The translations under genes and the position numbers were made by a program. From contig JACJYS010000004.1 in the NCBI GenBank assembly GCA_020635995.1, forward strand, positions 62,001-126,000: a stretch of 64,000 bases of DNA. The letters are read 5' to 3'. Source of the DNA: Chitinophagales bacterium (GTDB lineage: Bacteria > Bacteroidota > Bacteroidia > Chitinophagales > UBA8649). A model generated the notes under the pieces. That model was not told the DNA's origin and searched no databases. It saw nothing but the letters and a program-made list of their open reading frames with translations. Numbering within the stretch: the first letter of the stretch is position 1; each line of letters begins with the position of its first letter. Shown here piece by piece: positions 1 to 7,293 of this stretch.

Positions 1-785
1 TTATAGAAGGAAATATTTGTGATACAGCCACATGTATTCATGCCGCTAAAGATGTTGATTATCTTTCTCACCAAGCGGCATTGGGTTCAGTGCCACGGTC
101 TATAAAAAACCCGCACAGAACAAACGAAATTAATGTAGCCGGCTTTTTAAATATGATGTTGGCAGCCAAAGAACACAATATAAAACAAGTGGTTTATGCT
201 TCATCATCATCCGTATATGGCGATGAAAAAACATTGCCCAAAAAAGAAGATAAAATAGGTAGTCCTTTATCGCCTTATGCTGTTTCAAAATATACAAATG
301 AGCTTTATGCTAAAGTTTTTGGCACTACTTATGGAATGAAAATAATAGGTTTGAGATATTTTAATGTTTTTGGTCCCAATCAAGACCCTAATGGACCTTA
401 TGCAGCGGTTATTCCTATTTTTATTGATAAATTAAACAGAGGTCAAGATGTTTTTATAGATGGAGACGGAGAGCAAACCAGAGATTTTACTTTTGTAGAA
501 AATGCTGTGCAAGCAAACATTAGAGCCATGCTTACCGACAATGAAAAAGCTATAAACCAAGTGTATAATATAGCTTATGGCGAAAATTACTCTGTAAATC
601 ATCTATATAATTCAATAAGAGAACAATTGGGCAGTAGCCAAAAAGCCATACACAGAGATAGTAGAGTAGGAGATGTAAGAAATTCATTGGCAGATATTAG
701 TAAAGCAAAAGAATTGTTAGGGTATAATCCTTTGTTTAGTTTTAATGATGGTTTGCCTGTAACTATAAAATCTTATTTAAAGTAA
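1..785 (+). CDS. wbpP: UDP-N-acetylglucosamine C4-epimerase, WbpP/TviC type (5' end missing)
   Basis: Extended short-chain dehydrogenase/reductase that interconverts UDP-GlcNAc(A) and UDP-GalNAc(A) for surface polysaccharide. The open frame continues to the window edge (frame starting at base 3), so only the C-terminal ~260 residues are present and the N-terminal NAD-binding glycine motif lies outside. Seen: ALGSVPRS, the serine-rich ASSSSVYG active-site strand, the catalytic Y-x3-K in SPYAVSKY, then LRYFNVFGPNQDPNG and GDGEQTRDF, all typical of the WbpP/TviC branch rather than GalE. It is followed after 6 bases by cpsB and then rfbC, which fits an exopolysaccharide or O-antigen operon. The subfamily is assigned from motif resemblance; exact substrate (UDP-GlcNAc or its uronate) is not decided. 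Confidence 0.88.
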   Translation, partial: IEGNICDTATCIHAAKDVDYLSHQAALGSVPRSIKNPHRTNEINVAGFLNMMLAAKEHNIKQVVYASSSSVYGDEKTLPKKEDKIGSPLSPYAVSKYTNELYAKVFGTTYGMKIIGLRYFNVFGPNQDPNGPYAAVIPIFIDKLNRGQDVFIDGDGEQTRDFTFVENAVQANIRAMLTDNEKAINQVYNIAYGENYSVNHLYNSIREQLGSSQKAIHRDSRVGDVRNSLADISKAKELLGYNPLFSFNDGLPVTIKSYLK

Positions 786-791
786 AGTAAT

Positions 792-1544
792 TTGTTAGGT
801 ATTTTTAAAAATATATTTTCAAAGAAAGAAAGCATATACTTTAGCTCATTTAAAGATATAGCAGTAGATATTCATTCTCATTTAATACCTAATATTGATG
901 ATGGTTCTAAAAGCAAAGAAGAATCTTTAGAGATAATAGAGCATTTTACAAACTTAGGTTTTCAAAAAATAATAACTACGCCACACACCATGAAAGGCGG
1001 CTACGATAACACTAAGGAAATAATAGAAACAGGTACTTTAGAACTTAATAAATATCTCAATCAAAATAATGTATTTGATATTAGTTCATCTTCAGAATAC
1101 TTTGGAGATGAGCATTTTATGAAGTTAATTAAAAGTAAAGAATTACTTCCTATTTTCAATAAATATATACTTTTTGAGCAGTCATTTGTACAAAAATCAG
1201 CTTTATTTGATACTATAGTTTTTGAACTGCAGTTGGAAGGATATAAACCTATTTTAGCTCATCCGGAGAGATATAATTATTTAATGGATAAAGATTTGAA
1301 AACTTACAAAGAAATAAAAAGCAAAGGCGTTTTATTTCAGCTAAATTTATTTTCTTTATTAGAAATATATGGTGAAGGAGCTAAAAAAGTAGCAGAAAAA
1401 CTAATAGATGCACAACTTATAGACTTTGTTGGTACAGATATTCACAATAGAGCACAGCTTCCTTTTATGGAGCAGTTATTTAAAAGCGAATATTTATTTA
1501 AACTAATTCAGCAAGGTAAATTATTGAATAAAACATTACTATAG
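792..1544 (+). CDS. cpsB: CpsB/YwqE-type PHP-family tyrosine-protein phosphatase
   Basis: Manganese-dependent PHP-fold phosphatase that dephosphorylates the tyrosine kinase controlling capsule or exopolysaccharide polymerisation; 250 residues, normal family length. Seen: metal-binding DIHSHLIPNIDDG near residues 27-39, TTPHTMKGG around 62, ILAHPERY around 155 and GTDIHNR near 214, which together form the PHP metal site. The start is TTG at 792, giving MLGIFKNIFSKK, an N-terminus usual for Bacteroidetes homologues. No ATG lies upstream in frame before the previous stop. It sits 6 bases after the epimerase and directly abuts rfbC (stop 1542-1544, ATG 1545), so the three genes are probably co-transcribed. 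Confidence 0.87.
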   Translation: MLGIFKNIFSKKESIYFSSFKDIAVDIHSHLIPNIDDGSKSKEESLEIIEHFTNLGFQKIITTPHTMKGGYDNTKEIIETGTLELNKYLNQNNVFDISSSSEYFGDEHFMKLIKSKELLPIFNKYILFEQSFVQKSALFDTIVFELQLEGYKPILAHPERYNYLMDKDLKTYKEIKSKGVLFQLNLFSLLEIYGEGAKKVAEKLIDAQLIDFVGTDIHNRAQLPFMEQLFKSEYLFKLIQQGKLLNKTLL

Positions 1545-2081
1545 ATGAAGTTTATTGAAACACCCATAAAAGATTTGTGGATTATAGAGCCTACAGTTTT
1601 TGAAGATAGCAGAGGTTATTTTTTTGAAAGTTTTAATAAAAGAACTTTTAAAAAAGGCACAGGTTTAAATATTGATTTTGTGCAAGATAACCAATCTAAA
1701 TCTGAATATGGAGTGCTAAGAGGAATGCACTGGCAAGAAGGGGAACACGCACAAGCAAAATTAGTTTCAGTTTTAGAAGGAGCAGTGCAAGATATAGCCG
1801 TAGATTTAAGACCCAATTCGCCAACTTATGGGCAGTATTATTCTATAATATTAAGTGCTGAAAATAAAACTCAGTTTTTTGTGCCCAGAGGCTTTGCCCA
1901 TGGTTTTTTGGTACTTAGCGAAACGGCTGTTTTTAGTTATAAATGCGATAACTATTACAACAAAGAAAGTGAAGGTGGAATAATTTATAATTGTCCTAAA
2001 CTAAATATAGCTTGGGCATTAGATGAAAAAGATTTTAAACTTTCTGATAAAGATAAAATGTTACCTTGCTTGAAAGCGTAA
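1545..2081 (+). CDS. rfbC: dTDP-4-dehydrorhamnose 3,5-epimerase
   Basis: Cupin-fold epimerase that converts dTDP-4-keto-6-deoxyglucose to dTDP-4-keto-L-rhamnose, the third step of dTDP-L-rhamnose synthesis. It has 178 residues, the usual size. Seen: EDSRGYFFESF near the N-terminus, VLRGMHWQ containing the catalytic base His62, Asp84 in VQDIAVDLR, FFVPRGFAHGF, and Tyr132 in FSYKCDNYY, the proposed acid. The ATG follows the cpsB stop with no gap, so translation is probably coupled. Other rhamnose genes (rfbA, B, D) are not in the window and may lie upstream. The convergent ABC-F gene ends 6 bases away, with no obvious terminator hairpin between them. Confidence 0.93.
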   Translation: MKFIETPIKDLWIIEPTVFEDSRGYFFESFNKRTFKKGTGLNIDFVQDNQSKSEYGVLRGMHWQEGEHAQAKLVSVLEGAVQDIAVDLRPNSPTYGQYYSIILSAENKTQFFVPRGFAHGFLVLSETAVFSYKCDNYYNKESEGGIIYNCPKLNIAWALDEKDFKLSDKDKMLPCLKA

Positions 2082-2087
2082 AAAAAA

Positions 2088-3719
2088 TTATGCCGTTACA
2101 GAATTGTACAAGTCATTTCTTCTTTCCTGTACTTTTTCATCTTCTAAATAATCATCGTAGGTTGTAAATTGTTTATCTATACAGCCGTTAGGACCAAATT
2201 CAAAAATACGATTAACCGAAGTATGCATAAAACTATGGTCTTGGGTGGTTAAAAGTATAATACCACTGAAATCTTTTACGCCATTGTTAAAAGCCGTTAT
2301 TGCCTCTAAATCTAAATGAGAAGTTGGTTCGTTTAGCATTACCACATTGCCTTCTTGCAACATACATCTTGAAACCATACAACGCACTTTTTCTCCCCCC
2401 GATAGTACACTTACTTTCTTAAAACTCTCTTCTCCCGTAAATAACATTTTGCCTAAAAAACCTCTTACATAAGCTTCTTCTTTATTAGTACTGTACTGGC
2501 GAAGCCAATCTATCAAATTCAAATTGCTACCTTCAAAAAACTCGGAATTTTCATTTGGTAAGTAAGAATGTTTAACCGTAACGCCCCACTCAAAACTGCC
2601 ACTTGTAGGTTTTATATCGCCATTAAGAATAGCGTAAAAAGCATCTGTAGCTCTACTGTCTTTAGATATAATACCTACTTTATCGCCTTTAGTTAAAGAT
2701 AAATTTAAACCGGCAAACAACACTTCTCCGTCTTTTTCGTAGCTTAAATCATTTATGGTTAATATTTGATTGCCCACTTCTCTTTCTTGCGTAAAAATAA
2801 TAGCCGGATATTTTCTGTTAGAAGGTTGCATATCTTCTATATTTATTTTATCCAAAGCTTTTTTTCGGGAAGTTGCTTGCTTACTTTTGGCAGCATTGGC
2901 ACTAAATCGGGCAATAAACTCTTTAAGTTCTCTAATTTTTTCTTCGGCTTTTTTGTTTTTAGAAGCTCTTTGAGATAATAATAATTGGCTACTTTCATAC
3001 CAAAAAGAGTAGTTTCCGGTAAATAATTTAATTTTTCCAAAGTCAATATCTACTACGTGCGTACATACAGCATCTAAAAAGTGTCTATCGTGCGAAACCA
3101 CAATTACGGTGTTTTCATAACCTGCTAAAAAATCTTCTAACCAAGAAATAGTGTGAGCGTCAAGGTCATTTGTAGGCTCATCTAATACCAGCACGTCTGG
3201 ATCGCCAAAGATAGCTTGAGCTAATAAAACTCTAATTTTTTCATTAGCTGTTAAATCCGACATTAATTTTTCTTGCTTGTCTTTATCTATTCCTAAATTG
3301 CTCAATAATTCGGAGGCATCACTCTCCGCATTCCAGCCGTTTAAATCAGCAAAATCGGCTTCTAATTCTCCTGCTTTTATTCCATCTTCTTCCGTAAAAT
3401 CTGGTTTGGCATACAAAGCATCTTTTTCTTGCATAATGTTATAAAGTACGGTATGTCCCATTATAACGGTTTGCAATGCAGAATACTCATCATAAGCAAA
3501 ATGGTCTTGTTTTAAAACCGATAATCTATCTCCCGGTTCTAACTCAATTTTACCACCAGTAGGTTCTTGTTCGCCTGTTAGTATTTTTAAAAATGTAGAT
3601 TTTCCGGCACCATTAGCACCTATTACACCGTAGCAGTTGCCTTTAGTAAATTGAATATTCACTTCATCAAAAAGAACACGTTTCCCAAACTGTAAGGAAA
3701 TATTATTAGCTGATAGCAT
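2088..3719 (-). CDS. ABC-F family ATPase, YbiT-like
   Basis: Soluble ribosome-associated ABC-F protein with two nucleotide-binding domains and no membrane domain; 543 residues. The first domain has a good Walker A (GANGAGKST, residues 34-42) and Walker B (VLVLDEPTNDLD), but the signature reads LTANEKIRV instead of LSGGE. The linker has KSKQATSRKK as in YbiT. In the second domain the Walker A position reads GIISKDSRATDAF, without the G-x4-GK-S/T loop, while the signature LSGGEKVRC is intact. The Walker B reads VVMLNEPTSHLD, with Asn where Asp is expected before the catalytic Glu. Complementary signature and P-loop defects suggest only one composite ATP site works. Related Bacteroidetes proteins share part of this asymmetry from memory; the Asn is less expected. 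Confidence 0.88.
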   Translation of the reverse strand: MLSANNISLQFGKRVLFDEVNIQFTKGNCYGVIGANGAGKSTFLKILTGEQEPTGGKIELEPGDRLSVLKQDHFAYDEYSALQTVIMGHTVLYNIMQEKDALYAKPDFTEEDGIKAGELEADFADLNGWNAESDASELLSNLGIDKDKQEKLMSDLTANEKIRVLLAQAIFGDPDVLVLDEPTNDLDAHTISWLEDFLAGYENTVIVVSHDRHFLDAVCTHVVDIDFGKIKLFTGNYSFWYESSQLLLSQRASKNKKAEEKIRELKEFIARFSANAAKSKQATSRKKALDKINIEDMQPSNRKYPAIIFTQEREVGNQILTINDLSYEKDGEVLFAGLNLSLTKGDKVGIISKDSRATDAFYAILNGDIKPTSGSFEWGVTVKHSYLPNENSEFFEGSNLNLIDWLRQYSTNKEEAYVRGFLGKMLFTGEESFKKVSVLSGGEKVRCMVSRCMLQEGNVVMLNEPTSHLDLEAITAFNNGVKDFSGIILLTTQDHSFMHTSVNRIFEFGPNGCIDKQFTTYDDYLEDEKVQERRNDLYNSVTA

Positions 3720-3753
3720 TTTAATTAAATTTTAAGGATTAAAATTGAGAGTG

Positions 3754-3761
3754 CAAAGGTA
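3754..3761 (-). promoter_or_regulatory. -7 promoter element for the ABC-F gene
   Basis: On the minus strand the bases read TACCTTTG, a match to the Bacteroidetes -7 consensus TAnnTTTG. It lies 34 bases upstream of the ABC-F ATG, leaving a leader of about 28 bases. No clear -33 TTG was found. Confidence 0.5.
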
Positions 3762-3837
3762 AAGTTTTATTTGATAGAAATAAAATATTGTTTTGATGGA
3801 AAGATAAATAGAATTTAGGTTAGAAGTATTCGCAATC

Positions 3838-4740
3838 TTAAATTGGTTTAATAATAAAACTCCTTTCGCTAAATGCCGGAATGGTGGGCTCTTTTTCATA
3901 AAAATAGCGGATATCGTCTTTGCTGTCTGTCATTCCCAAACTGTATAAAATAGGCACAAAATGGTCGGGAGTAGGAGCGGCAAGTTTACCTAATTTGTGG
4001 CTTTTTTCGTAATTTATGATGTTATCAAAATTTCTTTCATCAATTTGTTTTTTTATCCAAGCATCATATTCCGCTTCCCAACCATAAGGTGTCATGTCAT
4101 TTTTTCTCATTTTTTGCCCGGCAAGTTGCAGATTATGAATAAGCGAGCCACTTCCTATAATCAACACACCTTTTTCTCGCAAGGATTTTAATTGTTTGCC
4201 TAATTCATAGTGATATTGGGGTTTTGCATAATAATCAATACTCAACTGAAAAACAGGGACATCTGCTTTTGGAAACAAGTGCATTAGCATAGGCCACGCA
4301 CCGTGATCCAAGCCCCAATCGGTAGTTTCACTAACAGATGGAATTATTTTTTTAACCTCATGTGCGGTTTCGGGCGAACCTTTGGCGTGGTAATATACAT
4401 CATAATAGTTTTCGGGAAAACCGTAATAATCATAAATCTGTTCTTGTTCTGATGATATATTTACAAACGTTCCTTTTGTGCACCAATGAGCAGAAACCAC
4501 CAATGCTGCTTTTACATCATAATTCTTTTGTAAATCTTTACCTAACTCAAATAAAGTGTTCCAAAATGGTCGTTCTTCTTTTGAAAGCGGAATATCCATA
4601 GGATTGCCGTGCGAGGTAAATAATACAGGCATACGCTTCCCTTGTTTAGGAAGCGTATTTGTAAATGCTTTTAAGCTGTTTAAGGTGCTCATGGTGGCAA
4701 AGGCTAAAATAGATTTTTTAAGAAATTCTTTTCTGTTCAT
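3838..4740 (-). CDS. DODA-type extradiol ring-cleavage dioxygenase family protein (YgiD-like), exported
   Basis: LigB/DODA-family protein related to 4,5-DOPA extradiol dioxygenase; these bind a single metal through His residues and open catechol rings. Seen: TSHGNPMD, VVSAHW, LDHGAW and TPDHFVP, which supply the conserved His residues. The start chosen is the ATG at 4740, giving MNRKEFLKKSILAFATMS. A longer frame starting at 4803 would overlap the DoxX gene and adds 21 residues without family support. The N-terminus resembles an export signal with a weak twin-arginine character (NRKEFLKK), unusual for this mostly cytosolic family. It lies 4 bases after DoxX, so the two are probably one operon under HxlR control. 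The true substrate is unknown. Confidence 0.82.
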   Translation of the reverse strand: MNRKEFLKKSILAFATMSTLNSLKAFTNTLPKQGKRMPVLFTSHGNPMDIPLSKEERPFWNTLFELGKDLQKNYDVKAALVVSAHWCTKGTFVNISSEQEQIYDYYGFPENYYDVYYHAKGSPETAHEVKKIIPSVSETTDWGLDHGAWPMLMHLFPKADVPVFQLSIDYYAKPQYHYELGKQLKSLREKGVLIIGSGSLIHNLQLAGQKMRKNDMTPYGWEAEYDAWIKKQIDERNFDNIINYEKSHKLGKLAAPTPDHFVPILYSLGMTDSKDDIRYFYEKEPTIPAFSERSFIIKPI

Positions 4741-4744
4741 CCTG

Positions 4745-5158
4745 TTAAGATTTGGGATTAATAGGAACTTTTTTTGTTCTTCCCCAAATAATAAATGTAG
4801 CAATAAGACCTATAAATATATTAATGCCTATTACAGAAAATTCTCCTTTTACAATATGGAATACAAAGGCAAGAATCATAACCACTAAAATACCTATGGC
4901 TGCATAAACAGTAAGTTTGGGCTGTATGCGTAAAATAGACGGAAGTAGCAAGCCTATTCCTCCAAGAAATTCGCTGATACCAATAAATCTAACCAATATA
5001 GATGGCACTTCTGCCACCCAAGGTAAAGAGCCTGCTAATTGATCTATAGCTTGTGTTGATTTCATAGCACCTGCCATTAGAAACATAAGGGCTAAAAATC
5101 CTTGTGCTATCCATAAAGAAATGTTTAATGCTTTTGAAGTTTGTTGTTGCGTTGTCAT
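4745..5158 (-). CDS. DoxX family membrane protein
   Basis: Small four-helix membrane protein of the DoxX family, 137 residues from the ATG at 5158 (MTTQQQTSKALNISLWIAQG). A longer frame reaches 5329, but it would run across the divergent operator region and the hxlR start, so the internal ATG is preferred. Seen: hydrophobic helices at about residues 10-30, 50-75, 80-100 and 105-125, with FLMAGAMKS and EFLGGIGLLLP, motifs typical of DoxX. Members are often under HxlR- or MarR-type regulators and linked to quinone, thiol or redox stress, which fits the divergent hxlR gene and downstream dioxygenase. The biochemical function is not established from sequence. Confidence 0.82.
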   Translation of the reverse strand: MTTQQQTSKALNISLWIAQGFLALMFLMAGAMKSTQAIDQLAGSLPWVAEVPSILVRFIGISEFLGGIGLLLPSILRIQPKLTVYAAIGILVVMILAFVFHIVKGEFSVIGINIFIGLIATFIIWGRTKKVPINPKS

Positions 5159-5244
5159 AGTTTTTGGTTCTTTATAAATGTATGTGAAATTATTTTTGGA
5201 AGCAATATAAAAATCTTTTGATAATGCAAAAATAAGTATCTTTG

Positions 5245-5295
5245 CTATACAAAAGTAAGCAATATACATTTTTATAGTACTATACTTTTGTATAG
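5245..5295. promoter_or_regulatory. Divergent doxX/hxlR operator-promoter with 13-bp inverted repeat
   Basis: The 13-mer TACTTTTGTATAG occurs on the plus strand at 5283-5295 and, inverted and exact, at 5245-5257. Each copy begins with TACTTTTG, a match to the Bacteroidetes -7 element TAnnTTTG. So each probable operator overlaps a divergent promoter. The right copy extends to the dyad CTATAC-N4-GTATAG (5280-5295), and the palindrome TATAGTACTATA sits at 5273-5284. The simplest reading is that the HxlR dimer represses both its own gene and doxX. Confidence 0.6.
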
Positions 5296-5316
5296 TTATA
5301 GTAAATACAGCATAGT

Positions 5317-5679
5317 ATGAATAAAGCAAGCGAGTTAAAAAGTATTAAAGAATGTCCTACCAGTTATCTTTTAGCATTAAATGACACTATAAATGTTCTT
5401 ACGGGAAAGTGGAAACTGCCTATATTGGCATCTTTGTTTTTTGGTAAAAAGCGTTATAGCGAGATAGAAAAAGAGATACCCAAAATAAATCCAAGGATGT
5501 TGTCAAAAGAATTAAGAGATTTAGAAGCCAATGGTTTGCTTGAAAGGAAGGTATATAATACTATTCCTGTTACTGTTGAATATGAATTGACCGAATCGGG
5601 CAAAACCTTTCAGCGAGTTATGGATGTTATGCTGGAATGGGGTTTAGAACACAGAGAAAATATTATTGGGAAGCGATAG
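5317..5679 (+). CDS. HxlR family winged-helix transcriptional regulator
   Basis: DNA-binding regulator of 120 residues, normal HxlR/MarR-like length. Seen: an N-terminal Cys (KECPTSY, Cys13) as in redox- or aldehyde-sensing HxlR proteins, LTGKWKLPILASLFFGKKRYSEIEKEIP for the first helices, INPRMLSKELRDLEANGLLERKVY for the recognition helix, and the wing VTVEYELTESGK. It is divergent from doxX and the dioxygenase gene, with operator-like repeats between them, so local regulation is likely. The last 34 codons plus ~50 bases downstream are repeated 1028 bp further on, fused to the rhuM-like gene. Confidence 0.9.
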   Translation: MNKASELKSIKECPTSYLLALNDTINVLTGKWKLPILASLFFGKKRYSEIEKEIPKINPRMLSKELRDLEANGLLERKVYNTIPVTVEYELTESGKTFQRVMDVMLEWGLEHRENIIGKR

Positions 5680-5723
5680 ATTTGAGAATGAGAAATAAAT
5701 AATATATCTTGTGCTCTGTACAA
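5572..5723 (+). repeat. 152-bp direct repeat, copy 1 (hxlR 3' end and downstream)
   Basis: This segment covers the last ~35 codons of hxlR and 44 bases after its stop. It aligns without gaps to 6600-6751 (offset 1028 bp) with about 15 differences, near 90 percent identity. In the coding part six of the seven differences are silent. Confidence 0.9.
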
Positions 5724-5753
5724 GAGTCAGAATTATATAAAACGTGAGCATAA

Positions 5754-6707
5754 ATGAGAGAACAAAATATTATCATATACAATACAAGTGATGGTAAAGC
5801 TTCTGTGGCTCTTTTTGCCAAAGATGGTAATGTTTGGATGAATCAAAACCAGCTTGCCGAACTTTTTGACACCTCTGTGCCCAATATTAGTATGCACATA
5901 TCTAATATATTGAATGACAATGAGTTAGAAAATAATTCAGTTGTTAAGAATTACTTAACAACTGCTTCGGATGGCAAAAACTATGAGGTAACTTTTTATA
6001 GTTTAGATATGATTTTAGCTATTGGTTTTAGAGTTAGGAGTAAAAGAGGAACGCAATTTAGAATTTGGGCAAACCGAAACCTAAAGTCGTATATGATTAA
6101 AGGCTTCGTGATAGATGATGAACGTCTTAAAAATCCCGATGGCAGACCCGACTATTTTGATGAACTTTTGGAACGTATTCGTGAAATACGAGCTTCTGAA
6201 AAACGATTTTATCAAAAAGTAAAGGATTTACTTGCTTTGAGTAGCGATTATGATAGCACAGATAAAGCGACTCAAATGTTTTTTGCCGAAACACAAAATA
6301 AATTATTGTATGCGGTTACCCATAAAACAGCTGCTGAAATTATAATTTCCAGAGCAGATGCAGAAATGCCCAATATGGGTTTAACCAATTGGAAAGGAAG
6401 CAAAGTGAGAAAGCAAGACATAGTAATTGCTAAGAATTATCTGAATAAAGATGAGATAGATACGCTAAATAGATTAACGGTTATATTTTTGGAAACAGCC
6501 GAATTGAGAGTTAAAGAAAGAAAAGATATTACGCTTAAATTTTGGAAAGAAAATGTAAATAGGATTCTTGAGTTTAACGATAGATCTGTTTTGCAGAATA
6601 CTGTTAAATATGAATTAACAGAATCGGGCAAAACCTTTCAACGGGTTATGGATGTTATGTTGGAATGGGGCTTAGAACACAGAGAAAATATTATTGGGAA
6701 GCGATAG
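5754..6707 (+). CDS. RhuM-family protein with its C-terminus replaced by an HxlR tail (chimera)
   Basis: Virulence_RhuM family protein (named for Salmonella RhuM; molecular function unknown, an N-terminal DNA-binding-like region is suggested). 317 residues. Seen: VWMNQNQLAELFDTSVPNIS and ISNILNDNELENNSVVKNYL as an HTH-like start, then the family core RSKRGTQFRIWA, KGFVIDDERLKNP, YFDELLERIREIRASEKRFY, SSDYDSTDKATQMFFA and IAKNYLNKDEIDTLNRL. Near residue 282, after EFNDRSVLQN, family homology stops. The final 35 residues match the HxlR C-terminus (ELTESGKTFQRV to NIIGKR) with one substitution. The normal family C-terminal ~50 residues are lost. The frame stays open, so a chimeric protein could be made. 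It may be a decaying or newly fused gene. Confidence 0.85.
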   Translation: MREQNIIIYNTSDGKASVALFAKDGNVWMNQNQLAELFDTSVPNISMHISNILNDNELENNSVVKNYLTTASDGKNYEVTFYSLDMILAIGFRVRSKRGTQFRIWANRNLKSYMIKGFVIDDERLKNPDGRPDYFDELLERIREIRASEKRFYQKVKDLLALSSDYDSTDKATQMFFAETQNKLLYAVTHKTAAEIIISRADAEMPNMGLTNWKGSKVRKQDIVIAKNYLNKDEIDTLNRLTVIFLETAELRVKERKDITLKFWKENVNRILEFNDRSVLQNTVKYELTESGKTFQRVMDVMLEWGLEHRENIIGKR

Positions 6708-6751
6708 ATTTGAAAATAATAAATAAATAGCATATCTTGCACTCCGTACAA
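6600..6751 (+). repeat. 152-bp direct repeat, copy 2 (3' end of the rhuM-like gene)
   Basis: Second copy of 5572-5723. It starts at the fusion point in the rhuM-like gene, supplies its last 35 codons and stop, and extends 44 bases beyond. The two copies bracket the rest of the rhuM-like gene exactly. Confidence 0.9.
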
Positions 6752-6856
6752 ACGAAATATATACGACATAAATGTTCGTTTATATAATTGTTAGATGCGG
6801 CATACAAAAAAAGCCCAACGCACAAACAGCACATTTGGTTTTTGCCAACACAAAAG

Positions 6857-6909
6857 CCAACGCTCAAAAAACCAAAAGAGCTGTTTTTTGCCATCGCTCT
6901 AACAGAAAT
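6857..6909 (+). repeat. Left degenerate flank repeat of the restriction-modification cassette
   Basis: Shares an ordered pattern with 10666-10719 on the other side of the cassette: CCAACGC, then CAAA and ACCAAAA, then a T-run, CCATCGCT and GAAAT. A further CCAACGCACAAAC copy lies just upstream near 6813. The similarity is patchy and was aligned by eye. Confidence 0.4.
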
Positions 6910-6926
6910 CCAAAACTTTTCGTAAA

Positions 6927-6957
6927 TTTGCCAAAATTGTCAAGGTAAATTTGTCAA
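6927..6957 (+). promoter_or_regulatory. Array of TTGNCAA dyads and -7 boxes before the HTH regulator gene
   Basis: Three 7-bp dyads TTGNCAA lie at 6928-6934 (TTGCCAA), 6937-6943 (TTGTCAA) and 6951-6957 (TTGTCAA), the last ending 4 bases before the regulator ATG at 6962. Two TAAATTTG boxes (6923-6930 and 6946-6953) overlap the first and last dyad. The arrangement suggests autoregulation by the XRE protein, as in controller proteins of restriction-modification systems. Confidence 0.5.
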
Positions 6958-6961
6958 GAAA

Positions 6962-7291
6962 ATGAAAGAAACATTTGGAGAATACATTCACAGATTAAGA
7001 GCTGACAACGGTTTAACACTAACAAAACTTGCAGCGGCACTTGACATTGACCAATCAACATTGTCAAAGATTGAAAATTCTAAACGCAATGTTCCCATTG
7101 AAATATTGCCTAAACTTTCCAAGGTTTTCAAATTGGACATTCATCAGCTTGAAAAAGAATATTACAGTGAAAAAATTGCTGAAATCATATACAATAAAGA
7201 AAATGACACTAAAGAATTAATTGAGCTTGCAAAAGAAAAGGCAAAATATTTCAGAATTAAAAAATTACAACAAGGTAGAATCAAGTTTTAA
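6962..7291 (+). CDS. XRE-type HTH regulator of the restriction-modification cassette (C-protein-like)
   Basis: 109-residue protein with a Cro/C1-type helix-turn-helix in the first ~60 residues: FGEYIHRLRADNGLTLTKLA, then LDIDQSTLSKIENSKRNVP as turn and recognition helix, and a basic C-terminal tail of ~45 residues (ELAKEKAKYFRIKK). It is the first gene of a tightly packed set; the methyltransferase ATG starts 2 bases after its stop. The position and the dyads just upstream suggest it times methyltransferase and endonuclease expression like a controller (C) protein, although it is longer than the classical ~80-residue C proteins. DNA binding is confident; the role is inferred from context. Confidence 0.8.
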   Translation: MKETFGEYIHRLRADNGLTLTKLAAALDIDQSTLSKIENSKRNVPIEILPKLSKVFKLDIHQLEKEYYSEKIAEIIYNKENDTKELIELAKEKAKYFRIKKLQQGRIKF

Positions 7292-7293
7292 TT

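Noticed and set aside
1616..1816. 66-residue minus-strand frame inside rfbC
   Set aside because: Shadow of a well-supported gene. The same applies to the many short frames opposite DsbD, OppA, adhesin and ExbB.
4741..4803. N-terminal extension of the dioxygenase gene
   Set aside because: It would overlap the DoxX gene and adds residues with no family match; the signal-like MNRKEF start is better.
6691..6894. 67-residue open frame on the minus strand after the rhuM-like gene
   Set aside because: Lies over the repeat copy and the low-complexity cassette flank; composition and lack of homology features indicate chance.
6789..6903. Possible integron attC site (GTTAGATGC at 6792 area and CTCTAAC at the far end)
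   Set aside because: The core boxes are in the order GTTRRR...YYYAAC, the reverse of an attC site, and no integron integrase gene is in the window. Kept only as cassette-flank sequence.
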